A DNA stretch of 64,000 bases from the NCBI RefSeq assembly GCF_034347405.1, contig NZ_CP133778.1:3162001-3226000 (forward strand), in the 5' to 3' direction. Source of the stretch: Pseudomonas sp. CCC3.1 (lineage in GTDB: Bacteria; Pseudomonadota; Gammaproteobacteria; Pseudomonadales; Pseudomonadaceae). Below the pieces are notes generated by a model. The model did no database searches. It saw nothing but the letters and a program-made list of their open reading frames with translations, and was not told the origin of the DNA. Both the position numbers and the translations under genes were made by a program. The first letter of the stretch is position 1. Every line of letters starts with the position of its first letter. Of this stretch, positions 44,512-52,633 are shown in pieces.

Positions 44512-45786
44512 TTAAGCGCTTTTGCGGAACGGGCGCGCCAAGTGCGGCGCTGGCACAACCACCGCGTCAGTTGCTCGCAAGGCGCACTTGGGCTTTCCCA
44601 ACGCGACCACGCTGTTCAGCAGAATCCTTACCAGTTCGGTTTGCCGACGCACACCGGTCTTGGAAAAGATCGAACGCAGGTGAGCCCGAGCGGTATTGCG
44701 CCGAATGTTCAGGTTTTCGGCCGCTTCTTCCAGCGACAAGCCGTTGGCCAACTCCATTGCCAACGCCGTTTCGGCCTTGGTCAGGTTGAACAATTGCTTG
44801 GTGACCACCTCACTGGCCATCGACTTGCCCACCGAATCGCGGATGTAAATCACCGCCGCAGGCTTGCTCTTGCCCTCGGCCCATTCCAGCGAAGGAATCG
44901 CCTCGACCACCAGTCCCAGGCTGACTTGCCCCGATGGTCGGGTCACGGACATGGCGTCAGCGGTCACCCCGCCCTCGCGCACTTCTTGGCTAAAAGCGTG
45001 TTTGACCAGACGCTGCAATTCACGGTTGTCGCTCGGGTAGGTGGCTTCCAACCTGCCGCCCACCAGCTTCAAGCCATCAGCGCTTTTGAGGATTTCTTCA
45101 GCCACCGGGTTGAGGCGCAGTACTTTGCCGGTTTCATCCAGCACGATGGTCGCCACCGACAGGCGGCTGATGGCCTGCGCGTAAAGCTCACTCATGGACT
45201 CGCTGCGATCAAGCAGGTTGTGCAGGTGCAAGGCGCGACGCAGATGCGGCAGAAACATCGTGCACAGCGCACGTTCGGCAGCGGAGAATTTAGGTGACGC
45301 TTTGGGCCGGGTGATGCGAAAACGCAACTTGCCGCCGTCTGGCGTTGAGATGTCCGCGCCCATTACGTGGTACACGTCCTGCGGGCTGCAGAAGGCTTTG
45401 AAGTAAGCCGAATGCACCCAATCATTTTCACTCATCAGGTCTTCGACGGTGAACACCTGATCCAGCGCCTGCCCCACAAACGGTGTGTTGGTTTGCGGGT
45501 AAGTCTGGTAGCAAAGCTCACCCTCGCCTTCAATGTCGCCCGCGACAATCATCAACCCCAGGTCCGGTTGGTCCGGCACGCGTAAAATCAGGGTCGCGTA
45601 GTTGGCCTGGAACAGGTTGCGCACGGCACACAGGGTTTTACCCATGACTTTGGGATCGAGCGCGCCATCGTAGAAGCTGCCGATCACTCGATCATAATCG
45701 GACAATTCGAGCCCCAGGCTGGCCAGGGTTTGGTGATTCAGGGTCACTGTATCCACGGACATTTCCTCGCATTGGGTCAGGTTCAA
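44512..45786 (-). CDS. LuxR family regulator, TeiR-like
   Basis: A 424-residue regulator: an N-terminal region of about 170 residues without a named fold, a PAS-like middle (AISRLSVATIVLDETGKVLRLNPVAEEIL) and a C-terminal LuxR HTH (LTKAETALAMELANGLSLEEAAENLNIRRNTARAHLRSIFSKTGV in pieces). The layout matches TeiR, the steroid-responsive LuxR activator of Comamonas. Start: a TTG with AAGGG upstream gives 424 residues; the alternative ATG eight codons later has GAGGAA almost touching it. An AACAATAAAAA motif precedes the TTG. It probably activates the surrounding cluster. Confidence 0.82.
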   Translation of the reverse strand: MNLTQCEEMSVDTVTLNHQTLASLGLELSDYDRVIGSFYDGALDPKVMGKTLCAVRNLFQANYATLILRVPDQPDLGLMIVAGDIEGEGELCYQTYPQTNTPFVGQALDQVFTVEDLMSENDWVHSAYFKAFCSPQDVYHVMGADISTPDGGKLRFRITRPKASPKFSAAERALCTMFLPHLRRALHLHNLLDRSESMSELYAQAISRLSVATIVLDETGKVLRLNPVAEEILKSADGLKLVGGRLEATYPSDNRELQRLVKHAFSQEVREGGVTADAMSVTRPSGQVSLGLVVEAIPSLEWAEGKSKPAAVIYIRDSVGKSMASEVVTKQLFNLTKAETALAMELANGLSLEEAAENLNIRRNTARAHLRSIFSKTGVRRQTELVRILLNSVVALGKPKCALRATDAVVVPAPHLARPFRKSA

Positions 45787-45796
45787 TGACCGACCC

Positions 45797-45810
45797 TTTT
45801 TATTGTTCTT
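45797..45810 (-). promoter_or_regulatory. Hfq/Crc-type CA motif, LuxR leader
   Basis: Minus-strand AAGAACAATAAAAA just before the GGG ribosome binding site of the TeiR-like gene; contains two overlapping AAnAAnAA matches. Confidence 0.6.
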
Positions 45811-45921
45811 ATAACCAGCGGTTGTCTTTACGCAGTCCCGGCCAACGCTTGGGTATCTGCGTAAAAACGCCTCAGTGTGTCTTTATGTTTACCGCCATTC
45901 AAGCCCGGTAAATGCTCTGTT

Positions 45922-48348
45922 TCAACGGTTTGAAGGATCCTTGGCAGCCACGCTTTGTTTGAGTGGGTAATGCCCGGCAGACGCTGCGCCAGACGGTGCT
46001 TTGACCTTGACCAGCGGGCGCCCCAGATTGAACCAGGCAGCCAATGCCGGCAGCAGGAAGATCGCCCCGAGTACATTGACCAGGAACATAAAGGACAACA
46101 GCACGCCCATGTCGGCCTGAAATTTAAGCGGCGCAAACGCCCAGGTGCACACCCCGATGGACATGGTCAACGCGGTGAAGACAGCTGCCGTGCCGCGTTG
46201 ACACATGGCCAGGTAAAAGGCGTTGCGCAGGTCTTTGCCCTCGGCCATCTCATGTTGAATTCGCTCATACAGGTAAATCCCGTAGTCGACCCCCACTCCA
46301 ACGCCCAACGCCATCACTGGCAGAGTCGCGACCTTGAGGCCGATGCCCAGGGTTGCCATCAGGGCATTGCACAGGATAGCCACAATCGCCAACGGCACCA
46401 GGATGCACAGCACGGCGCGGAACGAGCCAAAGGTCAGCCAGCAAAACAGCGCCACCGAACTGAACAGGGCCGCGAGCATCACCACCTCGGCCTGCTTGAC
46501 CGCCTCGTTGGAGGCCGCCATCACCCCGACGTTGCCACCGGCCATCAAGAACTGCACCTCGGGGCTTTGCAGACCCGCGATGATGCGCTGGGTTTGCTTG
46601 ACCACGTGGCTCACCGTCGGCCCTTCATGATCGGTGAGGAACACCAGCATCTGCATGCGCTGGCACCCTTCGGTCACCAGCCCGTCATCCGGCAGATAAG
46701 CCCGCGAACCCTGGCTCAAACCCTGCGCCGAACCCGGAATGGCCGACCAGCGCGGATTACCCTCGTTGTTGCCGGCAATCACGTTTTTGCCCATGCCTGC
46801 CACGCTCTGCACCGACTGCACACCCGGCACGCTGCGAATCTGGAAGTCGAACGACTCAATGGCGCGCATTACCTGAGGCGCCAAGCAACCTTCTTCAATG
46901 CCTTTGACTTGCACGAACACCGACATCACATCCAGGCCGATGGAGTAGCTGTTGATGATCTTTTGGTTGTCCTGGTTGTAACGCGAATCGGCGCGCAGTT
47001 CAGGCGCCCCTACACCAATATCGCCCACGGCCAGTTGACGGGCCTTGTAGGCACCCACTCCCAGCAGCAACAGACTGATGACAAACACCGCCAAGGCTGG
47101 CTTAGGTTCGGCCAGAGCCGACAGACGCCACCACAGTTGATGTTTACCCTGAGCCTTGAGCCCCTGAGCCAAAGCTCGCGATTCGAGGGTGAGATACGAC
47201 AGGACAATCGGCAGCATCAGCTTGTTGGTGATGATCATCAGCATCACGCCAATGCACGCGGTCACGCCCAGCTCATGCACGATAGGAATGTCGATCAACA
47301 TGATCACGCCGAAGCCCAGCGCATTCATCAGCAACGCCAGCGAACCGGGAATGAAGATTTTGCAAAAGGCACTGTGTGCCGCCTGTATCGACGAACTGCC
47401 GGACAACACGTCCTGCTTCCAGGCGTTGGTCATTTGCACCGCGTGCGACACGCCAATCGAAAAGATCAAAAACGGCACCAGAATCGACATCGGATCGATC
47501 CCCAGCCCAAACAGCGGCAACAGGCCCAGCAACCACACCACCGGCAGCAGCGCCACCAGCAGCGCGACCACGGTCAAGCGCCAAGAGCGCGAATACAGCC
47601 ACAGCAATACACCGGTAATCACGAAGGCAACCACAAAGAAGCCGATCACCGTGGTCAAGCCGTCGATCACATCGCCCACCAGCTTGGCGAAACCGACGAT
47701 ATTGATTTCGATGTCGTCATTGCTGTACTTGGCGCGAATGTCCTCAAGGTGCCTGGCGACCTCGGCATACGACACTGACTTGCCGGTCTGAGGGTCCAGA
47801 TCCTGCAAGTCGGCGCGCACCATGGAGGACTTCAAGTCGTTGGCCACCAGCCGTCCGATCTGCCCCGAACGGGCAATATTGCTGCGCACTTGCGCCAGAT
47901 CTTCAGTAGAGCCGGTGAAGCGCGGCGGCACTACAACATCGCCAAAAAAGCCGTCTTCGGTGATTTCGATATAGCGCACGTTCGCAGTAAACAGCGAGGT
48001 CACGCTGGCGCGGCTGACACCGTTGATAAAGAACACGTCGTCCGTGACCTTTCTCAGGGTGTCGAGAAACTCAGGGTTATAAATGTCGCCCTCGCCTTTC
48101 CACTTCACGCTGACTAAAAAGCGGTTGGCGCCAGTGAAGTACTGGCTGAAGTTAAGGAAGTTGACCATGAACTCGTTGCGCACCGGGATCTGCTTGTTAA
48201 AGCCCGGATCCAGTTGTGTGTGCGTCGCGCTGTAGCCCAGCGCCAGAGTCAACAACACAAAGAGCGCCAGCAACCCCTTGCGCCAGGCGATCAACAGGTC
48301 AGCGACGCGCTCGACCATTCGGTTTACTGCGGTTTTTTCAGCGTTCAT
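45922..48348 (-). CDS. RND superfamily (MMPL/HpnN-type) transporter
   Basis: An 808-residue RND protein with two repeats of one plus five membrane helices and two large periplasmic domains (about residues 60-220 and 450-620). Helix-4-type segments GVLLWLYSRSWRLTVVALLVAL and GIDPMSILVPFLIFSIGVSHAVQM, and their C-terminal counterparts VMALGVGVGVDYGIYLYERIQ, are typical of sterol-sensing-like MMPL/HpnN exporters rather than drug-efflux pumps; no membrane-fusion or outer-membrane partner is near. ATG 48348 has GAGG at 6 bases. With the YCF48 protein just upstream it forms a pair often found in hydrophobic-compound catabolic clusters, where uptake across the periplasm is suspected. Confidence 0.87.
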   Translation of the reverse strand: MNAEKTAVNRMVERVADLLIAWRKGLLALFVLLTLALGYSATHTQLDPGFNKQIPVRNEFMVNFLNFSQYFTGANRFLVSVKWKGEGDIYNPEFLDTLRKVTDDVFFINGVSRASVTSLFTANVRYIEITEDGFFGDVVVPPRFTGSTEDLAQVRSNIARSGQIGRLVANDLKSSMVRADLQDLDPQTGKSVSYAEVARHLEDIRAKYSNDDIEINIVGFAKLVGDVIDGLTTVIGFFVVAFVITGVLLWLYSRSWRLTVVALLVALLPVVWLLGLLPLFGLGIDPMSILVPFLIFSIGVSHAVQMTNAWKQDVLSGSSSIQAAHSAFCKIFIPGSLALLMNALGFGVIMLIDIPIVHELGVTACIGVMLMIITNKLMLPIVLSYLTLESRALAQGLKAQGKHQLWWRLSALAEPKPALAVFVISLLLLGVGAYKARQLAVGDIGVGAPELRADSRYNQDNQKIINSYSIGLDVMSVFVQVKGIEEGCLAPQVMRAIESFDFQIRSVPGVQSVQSVAGMGKNVIAGNNEGNPRWSAIPGSAQGLSQGSRAYLPDDGLVTEGCQRMQMLVFLTDHEGPTVSHVVKQTQRIIAGLQSPEVQFLMAGGNVGVMAASNEAVKQAEVVMLAALFSSVALFCWLTFGSFRAVLCILVPLAIVAILCNALMATLGIGLKVATLPVMALGVGVGVDYGIYLYERIQHEMAEGKDLRNAFYLAMCQRGTAAVFTALTMSIGVCTWAFAPLKFQADMGVLLSFMFLVNVLGAIFLLPALAAWFNLGRPLVKVKAPSGAASAGHYPLKQSVAAKDPSNR

Positions 48349-48358
48349 ATAGCGCCTC

Positions 48359-49333
48359 TTATTGTCCAAGCGCAGCAACGCTGCCGTCTGTGCCTTGGAA
48401 CACACCGCGCTCACCTCCGACCAGCAGGCGTCGCGCGTTCACCAGCACAGCCGAGGTCAAGGTCCCCAGGCCTGACAAGCGTGTGGCATTGAGCAAGTGG
48501 CCGTTGCCGTCGAGGCGCACCATGGAACTGCCCGCCCCGACAATCAGCAGGCCGCCGCCGTTGGGCAGCAGTACGTGGCCGTAGAGCGGTAACTGGTTGC
48601 CCACATTGACCGGGGCCCAGGTCTGACCAAAGTTCTGACTGACAAACACATGACCGCGCATGCCGTACGTCACCCAACGATCAGGGCTCAGGCGCACCAC
48701 ACCAAACAGAGAGCCGTTATAAAACGCGGGCAGCTTGTGCCAGGTACGTCCGGCATCATCACTGCGCATCACCAGCCCTTGCTCGCCAACCAGCATCCGC
48801 CGCCCATCGGCGCCGCCGTCCATGCCGTTGAGGTGAGCGCTGTCGACCTCCAGCGCCGACGCTTGCCAGGTACGGCCGTCATCATTGGACTGGTAAAACT
48901 TGCCGAAGCTGCCAAACGCCAGTACTTGCTTGCCCCCGGCATTCCAGATGCCCAGCAAAGGCTCGGCGACATCGGCGTCGTAGCGCACCTCAGCCCAGTT
49001 CGCGCCCGCATCGACCGAACGCAGAATCCAGCCGTCATGGCCGACCGCCAACAGGCTTTTATCGTCCAGCGCCACCAGCGCCGTCAGGGTCAAATCCCGT
49101 TGTGGCGTGACCGCCGCTGATTGCCAAGTCCCCCCCTGATCATCACTGAGCAGAATATTGCCGCGCTCGCCCACCGCTACCACGCGCTGGTCGAGGTACA
49201 GCATGCCGTTGATTTGCAGGCGGTCGGGACGCAGTTGGGCCGTCTCGTCGCTAACCGGTTTATGGGCAGAGAACGTAAACGCGATGGTTGCCGCCACAAT
49301 CAGGCAAACCAGATAGCCGATCAATGCACGCAT
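48359..49333 (-). CDS. exported YCF48/BNR-repeat beta-propeller protein
   Basis: A 324-residue protein with an N-terminal signal-anchor (LIGYLVCLIVAATIAFTFSA) followed by repeated BNR/sialidase-type Asp-box motifs: SDDQGGTWQS, SVDAGANWAE, SNDDGRTWQA, SDDAGRTWHK and SQNFGQTWAP. This is the YCF48-like propeller; relatives assist assembly or act next to RND proteins, and here it is 10 bases upstream of the RND gene. It is first in the minus-strand cluster. A short upstream frame overlaps its start (49321-49377). Confidence 0.88.
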   Translation of the reverse strand: MRALIGYLVCLIVAATIAFTFSAHKPVSDETAQLRPDRLQINGMLYLDQRVVAVGERGNILLSDDQGGTWQSAAVTPQRDLTLTALVALDDKSLLAVGHDGWILRSVDAGANWAEVRYDADVAEPLLGIWNAGGKQVLAFGSFGKFYQSNDDGRTWQASALEVDSAHLNGMDGGADGRRMLVGEQGLVMRSDDAGRTWHKLPAFYNGSLFGVVRLSPDRWVTYGMRGHVFVSQNFGQTWAPVNVGNQLPLYGHVLLPNGGGLLIVGAGSSMVRLDGNGHLLNATRLSGLGTLTSAVLVNARRLLVGGERGVFQGTDGSVAALGQ

Positions 49334-49377
49334 GGGCGATGCCTCGCTGCACGATTCAGTTGCTGGGCAGAGTTCAT
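49321..49377 (-). CDS. possible 18-residue leader peptide overlapping the YCF48 gene start
   Basis: An ATG with AGAGGA eight bases upstream opens an 18-codon frame (MNSAQQLNRAARHRPCVH) whose TGA lies inside the first codons of the YCF48 gene, in another frame. The cluster's ACAATAAAAA motif sits before this frame, not before YCF48. Translational coupling is plausible; it may also be chance. Confidence 0.4.
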   Translation of the reverse strand: MNSAQQLNRAARHRPCVH

Positions 49378-49390
49378 GCAGCCAGTCCTC

Positions 49391-49400
49391 TTTTTATTGT
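49391..49400 (-). promoter_or_regulatory. Hfq/Crc-type CA motif, YCF48-RND leader
   Basis: Minus-strand ACAATAAAAA immediately before the AGAGGA site of the short leader frame; AATAAAAA matches AAnAAnAA. Confidence 0.5.
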
Positions 49401-49601
49401 CGTGGATGCTCTGGCGACCTCGGCGGCGAGGTGCCTAGAACCTGACTTTGATCATCGGACTGGTCAGTCACAGGCACATCGTCCAAATGGCCTAGCTGAC
49501 ACGGACGGGGGTGTTACAGCATTTGTCCAACTCGGCCCAAAACAAAAAGCTCAAGTCACGTACAATCCGCTTTTTGCCATCGCAGCCCACAGGATTCACC
49601 C

Positions 49602-49973
49602 ATGTCTTTGAACAAACGCAATCAGGCGCAAATTGAACGTCGCCTGATTAAAAACCTGACCGATGCCTGTGAAGCGGCTAAAGGGCAGATCCCGGGATTT
49701 GTCTGGCTGACTCACGCGGTCGACTTTGCAGCCTTCCCGGCAAGCCTGAAGGTGGTCTGGGTCTTCGATACCCAAGTCAGCAAGGACTTTGCGCTGGCTG
49801 ATGGCGAGGCCAAGTTTATGGTCGATCTGACCACTAAGGCCCTAGAGGATGCCAATGTGAACGTGCGCAAGGTGGCGAATCACGTGTTTTATGATTCTGA
49901 AGAAGAATGTCAGCGCGCCTGTGGCGGTGACTGGCCCAAGCGCCTGGCACAAAAGAATCCGGGCCGCGCGTGA
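49602..49973 (+). CDS. hypothetical protein, 123 residues
   Basis: A 123-residue soluble protein starting MSLNKRNQAQIERRLIKNLT, with a mixed alpha/beta look: a central strand-rich part (KVVWVFDTQ), an acidic helix and a C-terminal stretch with two Cys (ECQRACGGDW). A weak AGGA precedes the ATG. Similar proteins are, from memory, widespread in Pseudomonas, sometimes labelled as Fis-type regulators, but I see no HTH here. Monocistronic and convergent with the hydrolase gene beyond a hairpin. Confidence 0.7.
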   Translation: MSLNKRNQAQIERRLIKNLTDACEAAKGQIPGFVWLTHAVDFAAFPASLKVVWVFDTQVSKDFALADGEAKFMVDLTTKALEDANVNVRKVANHVFYDSEEECQRACGGDWPKRLAQKNPGRA

Positions 49974-49988
49974 TTAAAAAGTTGCGCC

Positions 49989-50043
49989 TGTAGGAGCAGC
50001 TTGCTCGCGATCTTTGGATTTTTTAAAAGATCGCGGGCAAGCA
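49989..50043. repeat. degraded REP hairpin between convergent genes
   Basis: TGTAGGAGCAGCTTGCTCGC pairs with a right arm AAGATCGCGGGCAAGCAG that lacks the usual CTGCTCCTACA end, so the element is truncated. The inner GATCTTT/AAAGATC stem is intact and may still end both transcripts. Confidence 0.65.
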
Positions 50044-50054
50044 GTTGACGTGCG

Positions 50055-50939
50055 TCAGGCGAGGTATTTGCGAAACCACGCCAGGGTTCTGTTCCATGCC
50101 AAATCAGCGGCAGCTTTGTCGTAACGCGGCGTGGAATCGTTATGAAAGCCGTGGTTCACGCCTGAGTAGACGTAAGCCTGATAGGTCTTGTGATTGGCCT
50201 TCAAGGCCTGTTCATAGGCGGGCTTGCCTTCATTGATACGGGTATCCAGGCCAGCGTAGTGCAACAGGATCGGCGCCTGAATACGCTGTACATCATCGGC
50301 ACTCGGCTGACGCCCGTAAAACGACACGGCGGCCCCTAACTCCGGGTAAGCCACCGCCGCCGCATTCGCCACGCCCCCGCCATAACAGAAACCGGTGATG
50401 CCGACTTTGCCGGTGCCCGCGTCATGCTGCATCAACCACTCAATGGCGGCGAAAAAATCATTCATCAGCGTTTCCGGGTCGACTGTTTGTTGCAGCGCCA
50501 GGCCTTTTTCATCATTACCGGGATAACCGCCCACTGAGCTCAGGCCATCGGGAGCAAGCGCAATAAAGCCCGCTTTGGCCAAACGCCGGGCAACGTCCTC
50601 AATGTAAGGATTGAGCCCGCGATTTTCATGCACCACGACCACCGCTGGCAGCTTGCCTTGAGCCTGTGCCGGGCGCACCAGATACCCCCGAACCTCACCG
50701 TTACCTTTGGGCGACGGGTAGGTGATGTACTCAGCTTTAATATCAGGATCGGTAAAGGACACCTGCTCGGCGAGAGCGTAATTGGGACTTAGCGCGCCAA
50801 GTACCGACACCGCCGATATACCTGCGGTGAACACGGCGGCACGCTCCAAAAACTCGCGCCGGTTGATTTTGCCATGGGCGTAGTTGTCGTAAAGTTCCAG
50901 CAACTGGGGCGCAAAGTCTTTCGCAGTCAGACGGCTCAT
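50055..50939 (-). CDS. Tat-exported dienelactone-hydrolase family protein
   Basis: A 294-residue alpha/beta hydrolase. The twin-arginine motif NRREFLERAAVFTAG lies at about residues 25-38, after an unusually long n-region, with cleavage likely near LAEQ, so it should be exported folded to the periplasm. The catalytic triad is Cys in GFCYGGG, Asp in AGLDTRIN and His in VNHGFHND, as in dienelactone hydrolases. The family includes YghX-like proteins of unknown substrate. GGAGG is 9 bases before the ATG at 50939. Confidence 0.88.
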   Translation of the reverse strand: MSRLTAKDFAPQLLELYDNYAHGKINRREFLERAAVFTAGISAVSVLGALSPNYALAEQVSFTDPDIKAEYITYPSPKGNGEVRGYLVRPAQAQGKLPAVVVVHENRGLNPYIEDVARRLAKAGFIALAPDGLSSVGGYPGNDEKGLALQQTVDPETLMNDFFAAIEWLMQHDAGTGKVGITGFCYGGGVANAAAVAYPELGAAVSFYGRQPSADDVQRIQAPILLHYAGLDTRINEGKPAYEQALKANHKTYQAYVYSGVNHGFHNDSTPRYDKAAADLAWNRTLAWFRKYLA

Positions 50940-51088
50940 CAAGCATTTCCTCCAGGGCGGTTTTGGGTGCCTGCATAACCATAGAGCAAGTTGTCACTAA
51001 ATGAGTATCCGGATTTTTAAGCGCGGCCATGAGCTACCATGCGCGGCTTGTCTGACGGTAAACAACACCAAAACGGAGAAATTAAACA

Positions 51089-51559
51089 GTGAGAATTGCA
51101 CTTTTACTGCTGTTGAGCGCGCTGTCCATGCAAGCGGTAGCGGCCACCATAGGTGAACACCTGACGCCCTGGACCCTGCAAGATCAGCACGACCAGCCTT
51201 ATACCCTGGACAACGACACCCACGTTTTATTGGTCGCCCGCAGCATGGACGGTTCTAAACTGGTAAAAGCCGCGCTGGAGAACCAGCCAAAAGGGTATCT
51301 GGAAGCACGTCATGTGGCCTTCCTCGCCGACGTGAAAGGCATGCCTTCGATAATCGGCAAGTTCATCGCCATCCCGAAAATGCGCGATTACACCTACCGC
51401 GTCGTGCTTGACCGAGACGGCAAAATTGCCGCCCAGTATCCCGGCGCTGAAGACAAGGTGCTGTGGCTGCAACTGGACAACGGCACCCTGGTTTCACAGC
51501 AAGACTTTGCCAATGCCGATGAACTGCGTGCTGCGCTGGAAAAATTGCCGGTTCAGTAA
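51089..51559 (+). CDS. exported thioredoxin-fold-like protein (YtfJ-like)
   Basis: A 156-residue precursor with a clear signal peptide (MRIALLLLLSALSMQAVAA). The mature part begins IGEHLTPWTLQDQHDQPYTL, as in AhpC/TlpA-type folds, but it lacks CxxC, so it is not an oxidoreductase of the usual kind. It starts at GTG 51089 with GGAG ten bases upstream. Such proteins are sometimes annotated as FAD/FMN dehydrogenases without basis. Function unknown; periplasmic. Confidence 0.72.
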   Translation: MRIALLLLLSALSMQAVAATIGEHLTPWTLQDQHDQPYTLDNDTHVLLVARSMDGSKLVKAALENQPKGYLEARHVAFLADVKGMPSIIGKFIAIPKMRDYTYRVVLDRDGKIAAQYPGAEDKVLWLQLDNGTLVSQQDFANADELRAALEKLPVQ

Positions 51560-51569
51560 AAGCCAACGG

Positions 51570-52475
51570 CTAATTGTCCGGAAAAGACAAACTCAACAGC
51601 CACTCGCTAAACGCCATCAACGCGGGCAGGTTCTGGTACCGATTGGCATGCGCCAGGTAGTAGTTCCTGCCACTTTCCATCGGTTCGAACAGCGCCACCA
51701 AGGTGCCGGCCTTGATCTCGTCCTGCACCAGAATACGCGGCACCAACCCGATGCCGATGCCAGCAGCCACAGCCTGAATCAGGTGCGCCGTGAGCTCAAA
51801 GCTCGGGCCTGGGCGCATCACGCGATGGTCCAGGCCATTACGCTCAAACCAGTCCGACCAGGCATTGGCTCTGGAAACAACGCTGAGCAATGCATGGCTC
51901 GCCCCCACGTCTGACGCAGTCATGCTGCGGTACTCCGGTAATGCTAGCGGGCTAGCCACGACCACCAGTTTTTCAGTCAGCAGTTTGTGCGCCTTGTAGC
52001 CCGGCCATGGCCCGGCTCCGGCGACGATAACGGCGTGCATGTCCCCCGCCACACTGGCCAGGTCTGCGTGCATGATTCGCGAATGGATGTGCACCACGAT
52101 GTCCGGGTGTTGGGTGTAAAAGTCATTCATGCGTGGCAGCAGCCACTTGGAGCCAAACGTAGGCAGCACCGCCAGGTTCAAGGTCCCGCCCTGGGAGCGA
52201 AAGGCGATGGTTTGCAGGGTGGCACTGCGGATCCGGCCCAGGGCGGCCGACAGCTCATGCTGATACAACGCCCCGGCCGCTGTGAGCTCAATACGCCGCC
52301 CGTCACGATTGAACAGATCCACCCCGAGCAACGCCTCCAAAGCCTGTACCTGACGGCTCACAGCGCTTTGGGTCAGCGACAGTTCATCAGCCGCTTTGGT
52401 AAAGCTGCCATGCCTGGCAGCCGCCTCAAAAGCGACCAACACCGACATCTAGGGAGTAAGACGTCTCGGATTCAT
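51570..52475 (-). CDS. LysR family regulator (GcvA-like) with an amber codon at codon 9
   Basis: A GcvA-type LysR regulator: the HTH region GSFTKAADELSLTQSAVSRQVQALE and the effector domain (about residues 90-290) are intact. The best start is the ATG at 52475 with GAGG seven bases upstream, but that frame reads MNPRRLTP and then TAG, followed at once by ATG and MSVLVAFEA. Relatives normally read LTPSMSVLVAFEAA, so TAG stands where a TCG Ser codon is expected. Translation can reasonably restart at the adjoining ATG (52448), giving 292 residues with the full HTH, so the gene may still work. It is divergent from the YdiJ-type gene. Sequencing error is the main alternative. Confidence 0.85.
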
Positions 52476-52633
52476 TCATAAACCTCATGCAAAAGCTGCA
52501 CGTTATACGTTTGTCTTGGTGCCGCCAGACCTTGAAAATCAGGCCAAATCAATTTCACCGCGTAGGTCAGCTCGCGAGCAAGCATACGTTGAGTGAATGT
52601 AGAAATGAATTTAGCCCGCAGGAAATACCGTCA

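Noticed and set aside
45955..47778. Plus-strand open frame of 607 codons
   Set aside because: Antisense to the RND gene; Gln/His/Arg-rich translation without domains, a common effect of GC-rich codon usage.
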